Below, piece by piece: positions 36,182 through 44,528 of a stretch of DNA of 64,000 nucleotides. The notes under the pieces were generated by a model. The model was given only the letters and a program-made list of their open reading frames with translations, was not told the origin of the DNA and did not search any database. A program made the position numbers and the translations under genes. Origin of the DNA: Rubellimicrobium arenae (GTDB lineage: Bacteria; Pseudomonadota; Alphaproteobacteria; Rhodobacterales; Rhodobacteraceae); the NCBI RefSeq assembly GCF_017916295.1, contig NZ_JAFMSS010000001.1, positions 434,001 through 498,000 on the forward strand, in the 5' to 3' direction. Position 1 is the first letter of the stretch. Every line of letters starts with the position of its first letter.

Positions 36182-36847
36182 ATGTTCTCTTATACGTTCC
36201 AATGGAAGCAGGCGTTCGCGCGGCTGCCCGTCATGCTTGAAGGCGCCGTGGTCACGATCGAGATCGCGCTCCTGTCCATGCTGATCGGCATCGCCCTCGC
36301 GGTTCTGCTCACGGGCTTCCGCCTGTCGGGCAATCGCGTGCTGTCCGGCATCGCCGCGACCTGGGTCGAGATCGCCCGCAACACCCCTGCGCTGTTCCAG
36401 ATCTACATGGCCCATTTCGGGCTTGGCAGCTTCGGCCTGCACCTCAGCCCCTATACCTCCCTGCTCCTCGGGATCACGTTCAACAACGCCGGCTACCTGG
36501 CCGAGAACTTCCGGGGCGCGCTGAAGGCCATCCCGGACACGCAGACCCGGGCCGCCCGGTCGCTTGGAATGACGCCGGTGCGGGCCTTCGGCCATGTCGT
36601 GCTCCCGCAGATGCTGCGCATCGCGTTCCTGCCGATGACCAACCAGATGGTCTGGGCGATCCTCATGACCTCGCTGGGCATCACGGTCGGGATGAACACG
36701 GACCTTTACGGCGTGACGCAGGACCTCAACGCGCTGACGTTCCGTACCTTCGAGCTTTTCGCGCTGGCCGCGGTGATCTTCTACCTGATCACGAAAACCG
36801 TTCAGATCGGGGCGCGGCTCGTGGCCGCCCGGCTGTTCCGCTACTGA
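36182..36847 (+). CDS. Amino acid ABC transporter permease (module A, first)
   Basis: A 221-residue inner-membrane permease of the HisM/GlnP family. Five helices are visible, beginning MLEGAVVTIEIALLSMLIGIALAVLL. The EAA loop that docks the ATPase reads NFRGALKAIPDTQTRAARSLGMTPVRAF, near residues 115-142. The start at 36182 is chosen because an ACGAGG site lies 8 bp upstream and the protein then begins with the common short cytosolic segment FSYTFQW. It forms a heterodimer with the next permease, 12 bp downstream. Confidence 0.9.
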   Translation: MFSYTFQWKQAFARLPVMLEGAVVTIEIALLSMLIGIALAVLLTGFRLSGNRVLSGIAATWVEIARNTPALFQIYMAHFGLGSFGLHLSPYTSLLLGITFNNAGYLAENFRGALKAIPDTQTRAARSLGMTPVRAFGHVVLPQMLRIAFLPMTNQMVWAILMTSLGITVGMNTDLYGVTQDLNALTFRTFELFALAAVIFYLITKTVQIGARLVAARLFRY

Positions 36848-36859
36848 GAGCGTTGCACG

Positions 36860-37513
36860 ATGTTTGAAACTGCTCTCACCTCGAGCGACCTGCTCTTCCT
36901 GGCCCAAGGCGCGGGAATGACCCTGATTGTCACCGCCATCGCGGTGATCCTGGGGACCATTCTTGGCGTCGTTTTCGGCATCTTCCGGTTCCAGGTCGGC
37001 CCTTGGTGGGCTGCTCCTGTCACGTTCGTGCTGGATATCTTCCGCTCCATCCCCCTCCTGATCCAGCTCGTGCTGGTGAACGCGTTCCTCGGCATGGTGC
37101 TGAGGATAAGCCTGTCGGGCTTCACGGTGGCCTGCATGGTCCTGACGCTCTACACCTCGGCCTACTGCGCCGAGATCGTGCGCGGCGCCGTCGAGGCCGT
37201 TCCGAACACCACCCGCCGGGCCGCCCGCTCGCTGGGCCTGACCTGGCGGCAGGACATGTCCTACATCGTGCTGCCGCTGGCGACGCGCGTGGCCCTGCCC
37301 TCCTGGATCGGCCTCGCCCTCGGGGTGATGAAGGACTCGGCCCTCGTCTACATCGTCCAGGTGACCGAGCTCCTGAAGTCGACCCAGATCCTGATCACGC
37401 GCCTGCAGGAGCCGCTGTTCCTTCTGCTGATCTGCGGGGCCTTCTACTTCATCATCAGTTTCCCCATCGCCCGCTTCGGCGGCTACCTCGAGAAGCGTTG
37501 GTCCAATGATTGA
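36860..37513 (+). CDS. Amino acid ABC transporter permease (module A, second)
   Basis: A 217-residue permease of the same family with five helices. The EAA loop reads IVRGAVEAVPNTTRRAARSLGLTWRQ. The membrane segment FLAQGAGMTLIVTAIAVILGTILGVV opens the protein, and PLLIQLVLVNAFLGM marks the conserved central helix. It overlaps the ATPase gene by 8 bp, so the stoichiometry of permease and ATPase is probably set by translational coupling. Together with the neighbours it makes a classical type I importer. Confidence 0.9.
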   Translation: MFETALTSSDLLFLAQGAGMTLIVTAIAVILGTILGVVFGIFRFQVGPWWAAPVTFVLDIFRSIPLLIQLVLVNAFLGMVLRISLSGFTVACMVLTLYTSAYCAEIVRGAVEAVPNTTRRAARSLGLTWRQDMSYIVLPLATRVALPSWIGLALGVMKDSALVYIVQVTELLKSTQILITRLQEPLFLLLICGAFYFIISFPIARFGGYLEKRWSND

Positions 37514-38231
37514 GATCGAAAACGTCCGCAAATCCTTCGGCTCTCTCGAGGTGCTGAAGGGGATCGACCTCACCGTGAACAAGGGCGAGGTTCTCACCAT
37601 CATCGGCGGGTCCGGATCGGGCAAGTCCACGCTGCTGACCTGCATCAACGGGCTGGAGCCGATCAACTCCGGCCGCATCGTGGTGGACGGGACCGAGGTT
37701 CACGCCAAGAGCACCGATCTCAACAAGCTGCGCCGCAAGCTGGGCATCGTGTTCCAGCAATGGAACGCCTTCCCGCACCTGACCGTGCTTGAGAACGTCA
37801 TGCTTGCCCCCCGCAAGGTGCTGGGGCTGTCCAAGGCCGAGGCCGAGGCGATCGCCGTCAAGCAGCTGACCCATGTCGGGCTGGCCGACAAGCTGGGCGT
37901 GTATCCGTCGCGCCTGTCGGGCGGCCAGCAGCAGCGCATGGCCATTGCGCGCGCCCTGGCCATGTCGCCGGACTACATGCTTTTCGACGAGGTGACCTCG
38001 GCGCTCGACCCCCAACTCGTGGGCGAGGTGCTGGACACGCTCCGCATGCTGGCCTCCGAGGGGATGACGATGATCTGCGTCACCCACGAGATGAAGTTTG
38101 CCCGCGAGGTGTCCGACCGCGTCGCCTTCTTCTCCAAGGGCGTGATGGCCGAGATCGGCGTGCCCCAGCAGATCTTCGAGGCGCCCCGCAACCCCGAGAC
38201 GGCCGCGTTCGTCAAGCTGACCCAAGCCTGA
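37506..38231 (+). CDS. Amino acid ABC transporter ATP-binding protein (module A)
   Basis: A 241-residue ATPase of the HisP/GlnQ type. Walker A is GGSGSGKSTLL (near residue 34), the Q-loop IVFQQWNAFPHLTV, the signature LSGGQQQRMAIARAL, Walker B YMLFDEVTSALDP and the H-loop VTHEM. The ALDP motif and length place it among polar amino acid importers. The gene starts inside the permease gene and is followed 16 bp later by the proline-racemase-family gene, so transporter and enzyme share a message. Confidence 0.93.
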   Translation: MIEIENVRKSFGSLEVLKGIDLTVNKGEVLTIIGGSGSGKSTLLTCINGLEPINSGRIVVDGTEVHAKSTDLNKLRRKLGIVFQQWNAFPHLTVLENVMLAPRKVLGLSKAEAEAIAVKQLTHVGLADKLGVYPSRLSGGQQQRMAIARALAMSPDYMLFDEVTSALDPQLVGEVLDTLRMLASEGMTMICVTHEMKFAREVSDRVAFFSKGVMAEIGVPQQIFEAPRNPETAAFVKLTQA

Positions 38232-38247
38232 GCCGAGGACCGTCCAA

Positions 38248-39276
38248 ATGCGCACATCCAAGATCATCCACGTGGTGTCCTGCCACGCGGAAGGCGAAGT
38301 CGGCGACGTCATCGTCGGCGGGGTCGCTCCACCACCGGGCGAGACGGTCTGGGACCAGTCCCGCTGGATCGCGCGGGACGAGACGCTGCGGAACTTCGTG
38401 CTGAACGAGCCGCGCGGCGGCGTCTTCCGCCATGTGAACCTGCTGGTACCGCCCAAGGACCCCCGGGCGCAGATGGGCTGGATCATCATGGAGCCGGCCG
38501 ATACGCCGCCGATGTCCGGGTCGAACTCCATCTGCGTCTCGACGGTGCTTCTCGACACCGGGATCATCCCGATGCAGGAGCCGATCACGCGCATGATCCT
38601 GGAGCCCCCCGGCGGTCTCATCGAGGTCGAGGCCGAGTGCCGGAACGGCAAGGCCGAGCGGATCAGCGTCCGCAACGTGCCGTCCTTTGCCGACAAACTG
38701 GATGCCAAGCTCGAGGTCGAAGGGTTCGGCACGCTGACTGTGGACACCGCCTATGGCGGTGACAGCTTCGTCCTCGTCGAAGCATCGGCCGTCGGGATCC
38801 CGATCATCCCGGAGAATGCGCGCGACCTCGCCGTGGCCGGGATGAAGATCACCAAAGCCGCGAACGAACAGCTCGGCTTCCGGCATCCTATCACCGACTG
38901 GAACCACATTTCCTTCTGCCAGTTCACCGACCCGGTCACGACCGAGAACGGCGTGCTGGTCGGCAAGAACGCAGTGGCGATCCGCCCGGGCAAGATCGAC
39001 AGGTCCCCGACAGGGACAGGCTGCTCGGCCCGCATGGCCGTCCTGCGGGCCAAGGGCCGGATGAACGTGGGCGACCGGTTCATCGGCAAGTCCATCATCG
39101 ACACCGAGTTCCACTGCCGGATTGATCAGGACCTCGACATCAACGGAACACCCGGCATCAGCCCGATCATCTCGGGTCGGGCCTGGGTCGTCGGAACCCA
39201 CCAGTTGATGGTCGATCCAGCGGACCCGTTCCAGGGCGGATACCGTCTGTCGGACACCTGGCCTGTTGATCTTTGA
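38248..39276 (+). CDS. Proline racemase family protein, likely trans-3-hydroxy-L-proline dehydratase (Ser/Thr pair)
   Basis: A 342-residue member of the proline racemase superfamily. The two catalytic positions carry Ser90 (PPMSGSNSICVS) and Thr255 (DRSPTGTGCSARMA) in place of the two Cys of racemases and epimerases. Thr at the second site is the known mark of trans-3-hydroxy-L-proline dehydratases, which need only one acid/base and form delta-1-pyrroline-2-carboxylate. Ser at the first site is found in a branch of the family, but I do not know of a characterised Ser/Thr combination, so the reaction is inferred. The nearby reductase gene (39613-40650) would turn the product into L-proline. 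It is the last gene of the transporter operon. Confidence 0.75.
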   Translation: MRTSKIIHVVSCHAEGEVGDVIVGGVAPPPGETVWDQSRWIARDETLRNFVLNEPRGGVFRHVNLLVPPKDPRAQMGWIIMEPADTPPMSGSNSICVSTVLLDTGIIPMQEPITRMILEPPGGLIEVEAECRNGKAERISVRNVPSFADKLDAKLEVEGFGTLTVDTAYGGDSFVLVEASAVGIPIIPENARDLAVAGMKITKAANEQLGFRHPITDWNHISFCQFTDPVTTENGVLVGKNAVAIRPGKIDRSPTGTGCSARMAVLRAKGRMNVGDRFIGKSIIDTEFHCRIDQDLDINGTPGISPIISGRAWVVGTHQLMVDPADPFQGGYRLSDTWPVDL

Positions 39277-39612
39277 AGGTCACCAAGTTCAGGGGCTGAT
39301 TGCAGGCGGCTCAGGCTTCTGCCACCGGTCCAGCCGTCGTGCGGTCCTGGCATCCTGGCTCACGGCCAAAGGAGGTCTGCTCCGGACCGGCGCGGACCTG
39401 CTCTGGCGCCGCTGAGCACCCTGATGAGCGTGCGCTGTCCATGAGCCATCAGCCGCGCCTGTAACCCTGAGGGCACCTCGGCGTCCTCATCCTGATGCCG
39501 ATGACCAGAGGCCAGACCCTTCGAGCATGGCCCGGGCGGAACCCGGGCCTGGGTCAATGCGGCCTGACCATCTGAGCGGACTGGCCCCGCAATCTGAACG
39601 CTCGCTCTCGGG
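39277..39612. other. Intergenic region between convergent genes, no gene seen
   Basis: About 335 bp separating the convergent dehydratase and reductase genes. It contains no ORF with a plausible start and homology. One clear hairpin is described separately at 39529-39549; the rest is unremarkable GC-rich DNA, perhaps decayed. Confidence 0.4.
39529..39549 (-). terminator. Hairpin downstream of the reductase gene
   Basis: GGCCCGGG at 39529-39536 pairs perfectly with CCCGGGCC at 39542-39549 around a 5-nt loop. It lies 64 bp past the stop of the leftward reductase gene and about 250 bp past the stop of the rightward dehydratase gene, so it could terminate either; no T-run is present. Confidence 0.4.
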
Positions 39613-40650
39613 CTAGAGATCGACGGCGGCCAAGCCTTGGGCTTCGAACCGATCGAGCATCTCGAACTCTGCTGCGGTGAGGGCGATCCCCTGCTGCTCC
39701 GACAGACTCCTTGCCGCGAACCGGCGCTGCGATGGAAGTCGCGCGCCCTGCCCCTCGATGGATCGGAGCAGCGTCTCGCCCTCGGCGACGGGATCACGCC
39801 CGCTCCCCGCCGAGAACTTGTCAGGATCGAACGCCAGGATCAGAGCACCGTGACGCGGCAGGAACGTGGTTCCGCCGATGAAGTCGCGCGCCTCCGCGCT
39901 CATGAACTCGCCCAGCATGGCACCCGCGAGGAGCTCGATCATGGTCGAGATCGCCGACCCCTTGTGAGCCCCGAACGGCAGCATCGCCCCGGCAAGGGCG
40001 GCTTCGGGATCGGTGGTCGGCTGGCCCTCGGAGTCGATGGCCCAGCCTTCGGGGATCGGCTTGCCGGCGCGGCGGTGCAGTTCGATCTCGCCGCGGGCCA
40101 CGACGCTGGTGGCGAAGTCGAAGACATAGGGATGATCGCCGGGACGGGGATAGCCAAAGGCCATCGGGTTCGTGCCAAGCAGGGCCGTCGTTCCACCCGC
40201 AGGCGCCACGGATGAATAGCTCGGACACATGGAAAGGGCCGCCAAACCTTGGCTCGCCAGTTCCTCGACCTCATACCAGAGGGCCGAGAAGTGGAGGCAA
40301 TCGCGGATCACCATCGCGCCCATCCCGAAGCGGCGCGCCTTGTCGATCAGGAGGTCTTTGCCATCCTCGAATGCCGGACAGGCAAATCCGCCGCCGGCAT
40401 GCACCTGCAGGATCGGTCCGCCAGTGTCGTTGAGCGTCGGGACAGCGTCAGGAACGACCTTGCCTGCGCGCAGGACCCGCAGGCATCCTTCGATCCGGTA
40501 GATCCCATGCGACTTGCAGTTGTCGCGCTCCCCGGCAACGATGACCCGAGCCATGGCGGCTGCCGTTTCGGCGCGGATCCCCGAGATTTCGAAGATCCGC
40601 GTAACCTTGGCTTCAAGGTCGCGGATGGTGATCAGACGTGTCTCGCTCAT
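39613..40650 (-). CDS. Ldh-family NAD(P)H-dependent reductase, likely delta-1-pyrroline-2-carboxylate reductase
   Basis: A 345-residue oxidoreductase of the malate/L-lactate dehydrogenase (YlbC/DpkA) fold, which is distinct from Rossmann enzymes. Features are SHGIYRIEGCLRVLRAGKVVPDA near residues 50-72, then GFACPAFEDGKDLLIDKARRFGMG, PAGGTTALLGTNPMAFGYP (cofactor loop) and GAHKGSAISTMIELLAGAMLG near residue 232. Members reduce delta-1-piperideine- or delta-1-pyrroline-2-carboxylate to pipecolate or proline. Its neighbours, two 3-hydroxyproline dehydratase candidates that make pyrroline-2-carboxylate, support that role. It is transcribed behind the XRE-cupin regulator gene (37 bp gap). Confidence 0.82.
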   Translation of the reverse strand: MSETRLITIRDLEAKVTRIFEISGIRAETAAAMARVIVAGERDNCKSHGIYRIEGCLRVLRAGKVVPDAVPTLNDTGGPILQVHAGGGFACPAFEDGKDLLIDKARRFGMGAMVIRDCLHFSALWYEVEELASQGLAALSMCPSYSSVAPAGGTTALLGTNPMAFGYPRPGDHPYVFDFATSVVARGEIELHRRAGKPIPEGWAIDSEGQPTTDPEAALAGAMLPFGAHKGSAISTMIELLAGAMLGEFMSAEARDFIGGTTFLPRHGALILAFDPDKFSAGSGRDPVAEGETLLRSIEGQGARLPSQRRFAARSLSEQQGIALTAAEFEMLDRFEAQGLAAVDL

Positions 40651-40687
40651 GGGCGCAGTTGATCCTTGGAAGCTAAAGGACTGGGAT

Positions 40688-41341
40688 TCAGCCTTCGAGA
40701 TCGATGTGGGTGCAGGCCCAGAAGATGCTGGCATCCTCTTCGCCGAGGGCACGAAGGGCATGTTTCAAGGTGCTGTCGAAATAGGCACAGTCGTTCACCG
40801 CAAGGACGACGGGCGCATAGTGCTCGACATGCAGTTCGACCCGGCCCGACAGCACCAGGATGGCTTCCTCGCCATCATGGGCGTCCATGTCGTCGGGCCT
40901 GATCGGCGCGCGGCGGTCGATCCTGGCAAAAAGCGGGATGATGCGCTTCTGCGACAGCGCATTGCAGAGGATTTCGTACTCGTAGGCTGGGGTGCGGACC
41001 TTGCTTCCGGTTCCAGCCCGCGTGACGGTCATGCGGGTCTTTGCCGTCCCGCTCGTCTCCTCGGATGAGAAGATGCGCTCCATCCCGACGCCGTAGCCGC
41101 GTGCGATCCGGACGAGATTCTCATAGCTGGGAGACACGCGGCCATTCTCGATCTTGTGGATCGTCGACAAGGCCAAGCCTGTCCTCTGGGCGGCACCATC
41201 CAGCGTCAGGCCGCCTTCCTGGCGCAGCAGCTTCATGCGCTGGCCAAGATCGGCCCGGAGCTGTTGCCGTTCGGCGGCCCAGCTTCCCTCGCCGTCTGAA
41301 TGACCACCGTCGGGCCCGTCATCCGTTTTCGGATCCGCCAT
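40688..41341 (-). CDS. XRE-family regulator with C-terminal cupin domain
   Basis: A 217-residue regulator. The helix-turn-helix covers about residues 33-90 (LGQRMKLLRQEGGLTLDGAAQ, then TGLALSTIHKIENGRVSPSYENLVRIARG). The C-terminal cupin (about 125-217) carries the small-molecule site, with EEAILVLSGRVELHVEHYAP as its central strands. Cupin-XRE proteins are ligand-sensing repressors in catabolic loci. The start at 41341 is uncertain: no strong ribosome site is visible, and an ATG at 41362 would add seven residues. It heads a two-gene operon with the reductase and is divergent from the aconitase X gene. Confidence 0.82.
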   Translation of the reverse strand: MADPKTDDGPDGGHSDGEGSWAAERQQLRADLGQRMKLLRQEGGLTLDGAAQRTGLALSTIHKIENGRVSPSYENLVRIARGYGVGMERIFSSEETSGTAKTRMTVTRAGTGSKVRTPAYEYEILCNALSQKRIIPLFARIDRRAPIRPDDMDAHDGEEAILVLSGRVELHVEHYAPVVLAVNDCAYFDSTLKHALRALGEEDASIFWACTHIDLEG

Positions 41342-41969
41342 CGTTTTTTCTTTTACTACCATCCATGCTACTCTAAGCATACGCCTTGAAGTCTGGCAAC
41401 GGTGGGTTCGACAGCTGTGCAAAGGATGGGCGTGGTTGTCGGATGCAGGCTGCCCAGCCCAACTTCGGCCGGAGGTCCATGCTGGCAAGGGATATCGTCG
41501 TCAGACCAGGCACCGGGTCCGACACCTGGCCGCATCGGCAGGATCACAACCTTACGCGCGTCACGGAAGGCGACGCCAAGAGGTGGATCTCCCCTCGTCC
41601 CCGCCGGGAATCGACTTCGCCCGGATTGGGATGGAAACCTCCGTTGCAACTGCCCTGCCGCAGCGCCATGCGGACCGCTGCCAAAGCCGAATGGCCGGTC
41701 GGTCGCCAGACCTCGTCGGGGAGTGAGCGGCCCCCAAGGGATGCAGGCGTGAGCCCGCCGGCTATGCCGACCGTGCAGAGCGCGACGGGCTGGGTTCCGT
41801 ACTCTGCCTCCTTTCAGGCCGACAAGGCAGGATCAGCCCAGTCGGTCCGTGATCGGGAAGACAAGGGATCCTGTCGCCACATCGCGGGCTTGGACGTCCG
41901 ACCCGTCCTCGGAGCGGCCGGTGCCGGTCGTCTCAAACATGAACGCGAACAATTCAGCAGGACTCTCTC
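41342..41969. promoter_or_regulatory. 628-bp region between XRE-cupin gene and aconitase X gene
   Basis: No gene is recognisable. An open frame of 215 codons overlaps the aconitase X start but has no family resemblance and an unusual composition. Close to the regulator start is a T-rich patch (TTTTTTCTTTT) and the inverted repeat ATGCT-n6-AGCAT at 41365-41380, a possible XRE operator. The aconitase X promoter should lie here; its ribosome site is AGGA about 12 bp before 41970. The length is unusual for this dense region, so a decayed gene is possible. Confidence 0.4.
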
Positions 41970-43655
41970 ATGGGAAAGATCATCGTTCCAGCCCTGGTTC
42001 GCGGACCCGTGCTCGTCTGCAAGGAAGGCCTGAGCTTCTGGGGCGGAGTGGACCCATCTACGGGCGTCATCGTGGACGCCCATCACCCGCAGCACGGAAT
42101 GGCCCTTGGTGGCCGGGTCGTGATGATGCCGACCAGCCGTGGCTCCTGCACAGGGAGCGGTGTCCTCCTGGGCCTCAGCCTGGCAGGTCAAGCCCCCGCC
42201 GCCCTGATCTTCCGCGAGGGCGAGGACATCCTCACGCTGGGCGCACTGATTGCCGGGCGGATGTTCGATCGCCGGATTGCGGTGGTGAGGCTCGCGCCGG
42301 TGGACTACGACGCCGTCGCCAATGAGCCCGAGGTCCAGATCACCGAGGACGCGCTGGTGACCCCCCATCGGACGATCCGCCTCCAGCCCCTTTCCAGCGA
42401 CGATTTGGAGTTGGACGGGCAGGACCGGCGCTTCCTCGCGGGGGAGTTCGGTCCGGCGGCGCAGTTGGCCATGGAAACGATCTGCACGATGGCAATCGCG
42501 CAGGACGCGGCGCGTCTGATCGACGTCAGCCGGGTCCACATCGACGGCTGCATCTATGCAAGCCCGGCGTTTCTGACCTTTGCCCGGAAGATGGCCGACC
42601 TGGGTGGTCGGGTCCGCGTTCCCACCACGATGAACGCCATCTCGGTGGACCACGCGAACTGGCGCTCCCAAGGTGTCGTCGAGGATTTCGGCGGGCCGGC
42701 GAGCAGGCTGGCAGACGCTTATGTCGAGATGGGGGCAAAGCCGAGCTTCACCTGCGCCCCTTACCTGCTCGGCGACAAACCCGGCAAAGGCGAGGACATC
42801 GCCTGGGCGGAATCGAACGCCGTCATCTACGCCAACAGCGTCCTCGGCGCCCGTACGGTGAAGCACCCCGACTTCCTGGACCTTTGCATCGCCCTGACCG
42901 GACGCGCCCCCCGATCCGGGGTCTATCTGGAGCGCCACCGCGCGCCCCAGCGTCTGATCCAGGTAGAGTGGCCCCAGGATGCGGATGACGCGTTCTGGCC
43001 GATGCTTGGCTGGCTGGTCGGACAGGCGGCCCCGGACTGCATCCCGCTGATCCAGGGCCTCGAGCACGCCACGCCGAACGAGGATGATCTCAAAGCCCTA
43101 TGCGCGGCTTTCGGCACGACCTCGGCTTCACCCATGTTGCATATCAGGGACCTGACGCCGGAAGCGGACCTGCCCCTGGCCGCAGATGCGGCGACGGTGC
43201 GGATCACGCCGTCCGACTTCGCCCGGCTGTGGGAGATGTTCAACGCCGGACCGGCCGAGGTGGATCTGGTCGCCTTGGGCAGCCCTCACTTCTCCCAGGC
43301 GGAATGCCGCGCTTTTGCCCAGCTCATGGACGGCCGCCGGGTCTCGGATCATGTGACGGCCATCATCACCTTGGGTCGCGCGACTCTGGAACGAATCAGG
43401 GCGGACGGGACAGAGCAGCGACTGGTGGCCGCGGGTGTCCGCATCGTGCCGGACCTGTGCTGGTGCTCCATCTCCGAGCCGGTCTTCCCGCGCGAAGCTC
43501 GGGTCCTCATGACCAACTCGGGGAAGTATGCCCATTACGCTCCGGGCCTGAGCCAGCGTGAGGTGCGGTTCGGGAGCCTTGCGATGTGCGCCGAGGCCGC
43601 CTGCACCGGACGGGCCCCCGCGCGGTCGCCGGCCTGGATCCAAGGCGCGTCGTGA
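41970..43655 (+). CDS. Aconitase X, fused type I form; candidate cis-3-hydroxy-L-proline dehydratase
   Basis: A 561-residue fusion of the two aconitase X parts. The N-terminal about 135 residues match the small swivel domain (DUF126), with GRVVMMPTSRGSCTGSGVLL near 48-67. The rest matches the large catalytic domain (DUF521) with LVTPHRTIRLQP, then VHIDGCIYASPAFLTFA, VPTTMNAISVDHANW and the late Cys-rich DLCWCSISEPVF. In many organisms the domains are separate genes; fused proteins have been shown to act as cis-3-hydroxy-L-proline dehydratases giving delta-1-pyrroline-2-carboxylate. The neighbouring reductase and racemase-family genes make this role likely. Cys residues would ligate an iron-sulfur or metal centre. 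Confidence 0.85.
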   Translation: MGKIIVPALVRGPVLVCKEGLSFWGGVDPSTGVIVDAHHPQHGMALGGRVVMMPTSRGSCTGSGVLLGLSLAGQAPAALIFREGEDILTLGALIAGRMFDRRIAVVRLAPVDYDAVANEPEVQITEDALVTPHRTIRLQPLSSDDLELDGQDRRFLAGEFGPAAQLAMETICTMAIAQDAARLIDVSRVHIDGCIYASPAFLTFARKMADLGGRVRVPTTMNAISVDHANWRSQGVVEDFGGPASRLADAYVEMGAKPSFTCAPYLLGDKPGKGEDIAWAESNAVIYANSVLGARTVKHPDFLDLCIALTGRAPRSGVYLERHRAPQRLIQVEWPQDADDAFWPMLGWLVGQAAPDCIPLIQGLEHATPNEDDLKALCAAFGTTSASPMLHIRDLTPEADLPLAADAATVRITPSDFARLWEMFNAGPAEVDLVALGSPHFSQAECRAFAQLMDGRRVSDHVTAIITLGRATLERIRADGTEQRLVAAGVRIVPDLCWCSISEPVFPREARVLMTNSGKYAHYAPGLSQREVRFGSLAMCAEAACTGRAPARSPAWIQGAS

Positions 43656-43727
43656 ACCGTGCCCGGCCCGAACGGACCCGGCGGTCCCATGGCCCCCGGT
43701 TCTTCGGTCCGGTGACCTGAGGGTGGC

Positions 43728-44432
43728 TCAGAGGCTCCGCATCAGCCCACCGTCGACCTTCAGGTTTTGGCCCGTGATGTAGCCCGCGCCGTCCGAGAGC
43801 AGGAAGGCAACCGTCGCAGCGATCTCATCGGCGGTGCCGTAGCGGCCCATGGGCACCCCGGCGCGCCGCTCCTCCACTTGCGGAAGGCTGTCGATCCAGC
43901 CGGGCAGGACGTTGTTCATGCGGACGTTGTCGGCGGCGAAGGTGTCGGCGAAAAGCTTGGTGTAGGCCGCGAGACCCGCGCGGGCAACGGCCGAGGTCGG
44001 GAACATCGCCGAGGGCTCGAAGGCCCAGGCGGTCGAGATGTTCACGATGGCCCCGCCCTTTTGGTCCTGCATGATGGGGGCCACGAGCCGTACGGCGCGG
44101 ACGACGTTGAGGAAGTAGACGTCCATCCCCTTGTGCCAGTCCTCGTCGGTGATCTCCAGAAGAGGTGCGCGGGGACCATGGCCCGCGCTGTTCACGAGCG
44201 CATCGATGCGGCCCCAGCGCTCCATCGCGCCGTCCACGAGGCTTTTGAGGTCCTCGTTGGATTGGTTCGACCCGGTGACGCCGAAGCCTCCGAGTTCCTG
44301 AGCAAGGGCCTCACCCTTGCCCGAGGACGACAGCACACCGACCGCATATCCGTCCGATGCGAGCCGCCGCGCGACCGCCGCCCCCATGCCGCTGCCCCCG
44401 GCCGTGATCAGGGCCACCTTCGCTGCTGTCAT
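43728..44432 (-). CDS. Atypical SDR family protein lacking the YxxxK motif
   Basis: A 234-residue SDR-like protein. The cofactor loop is TAGGSGMGAAVARRL (residues 10-24) and NSAGHG follows near residue 91. The catalytic block is changed: after NISTAWAFEP the usual Tyr-x-x-x-Lys is replaced by TSAVARAGL, i.e. Ser for Tyr and Arg for Lys. The C-terminal part GAGYITGQNLKVDGGLMRSL is normal. I have seen a similar FPTS-x-x-xRAGL block in annotated 3-oxoacyl-reductase-like proteins, so this may be a subgroup rather than damage. AAGGAG stands before the ATG. It is convergent with the aconitase X gene and is followed upstream by the module B regulator, about 100 bp away on the same strand. Confidence 0.75.
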   Translation of the reverse strand: MTAAKVALITAGGSGMGAAVARRLASDGYAVGVLSSSGKGEALAQELGGFGVTGSNQSNEDLKSLVDGAMERWGRIDALVNSAGHGPRAPLLEITDEDWHKGMDVYFLNVVRAVRLVAPIMQDQKGGAIVNISTAWAFEPSAMFPTSAVARAGLAAYTKLFADTFAADNVRMNNVLPGWIDSLPQVEERRAGVPMGRYGTADEIAATVAFLLSDGAGYITGQNLKVDGGLMRSL

Positions 44433-44528
44433 CTCTTCTCCTTTCCTCGCCCGTCCTCGCATCCGACCGGCGCTGCTGGCGTCATTGATCGAGCGTCCCG
44501 TGTCAGGACAACCCCCGCCGACCTGCGG

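Noticed and set aside
41386..42033. A 215-codon plus-strand frame in the gap before aconitase X
   Set aside because: No ribosome site, no recognisable domain, odd composition (Ser/Arg/Pro/Trp-rich) and overlap with the well-supported aconitase X start.
44501..44510. TGTCAGGACA as another copy of the TGTCGACA operator
   Set aside because: The half-sites are two bases further apart than in the four exact copies, and it lies downstream of the regulator gene and upstream of the atypical SDR; chance similarity is likely.
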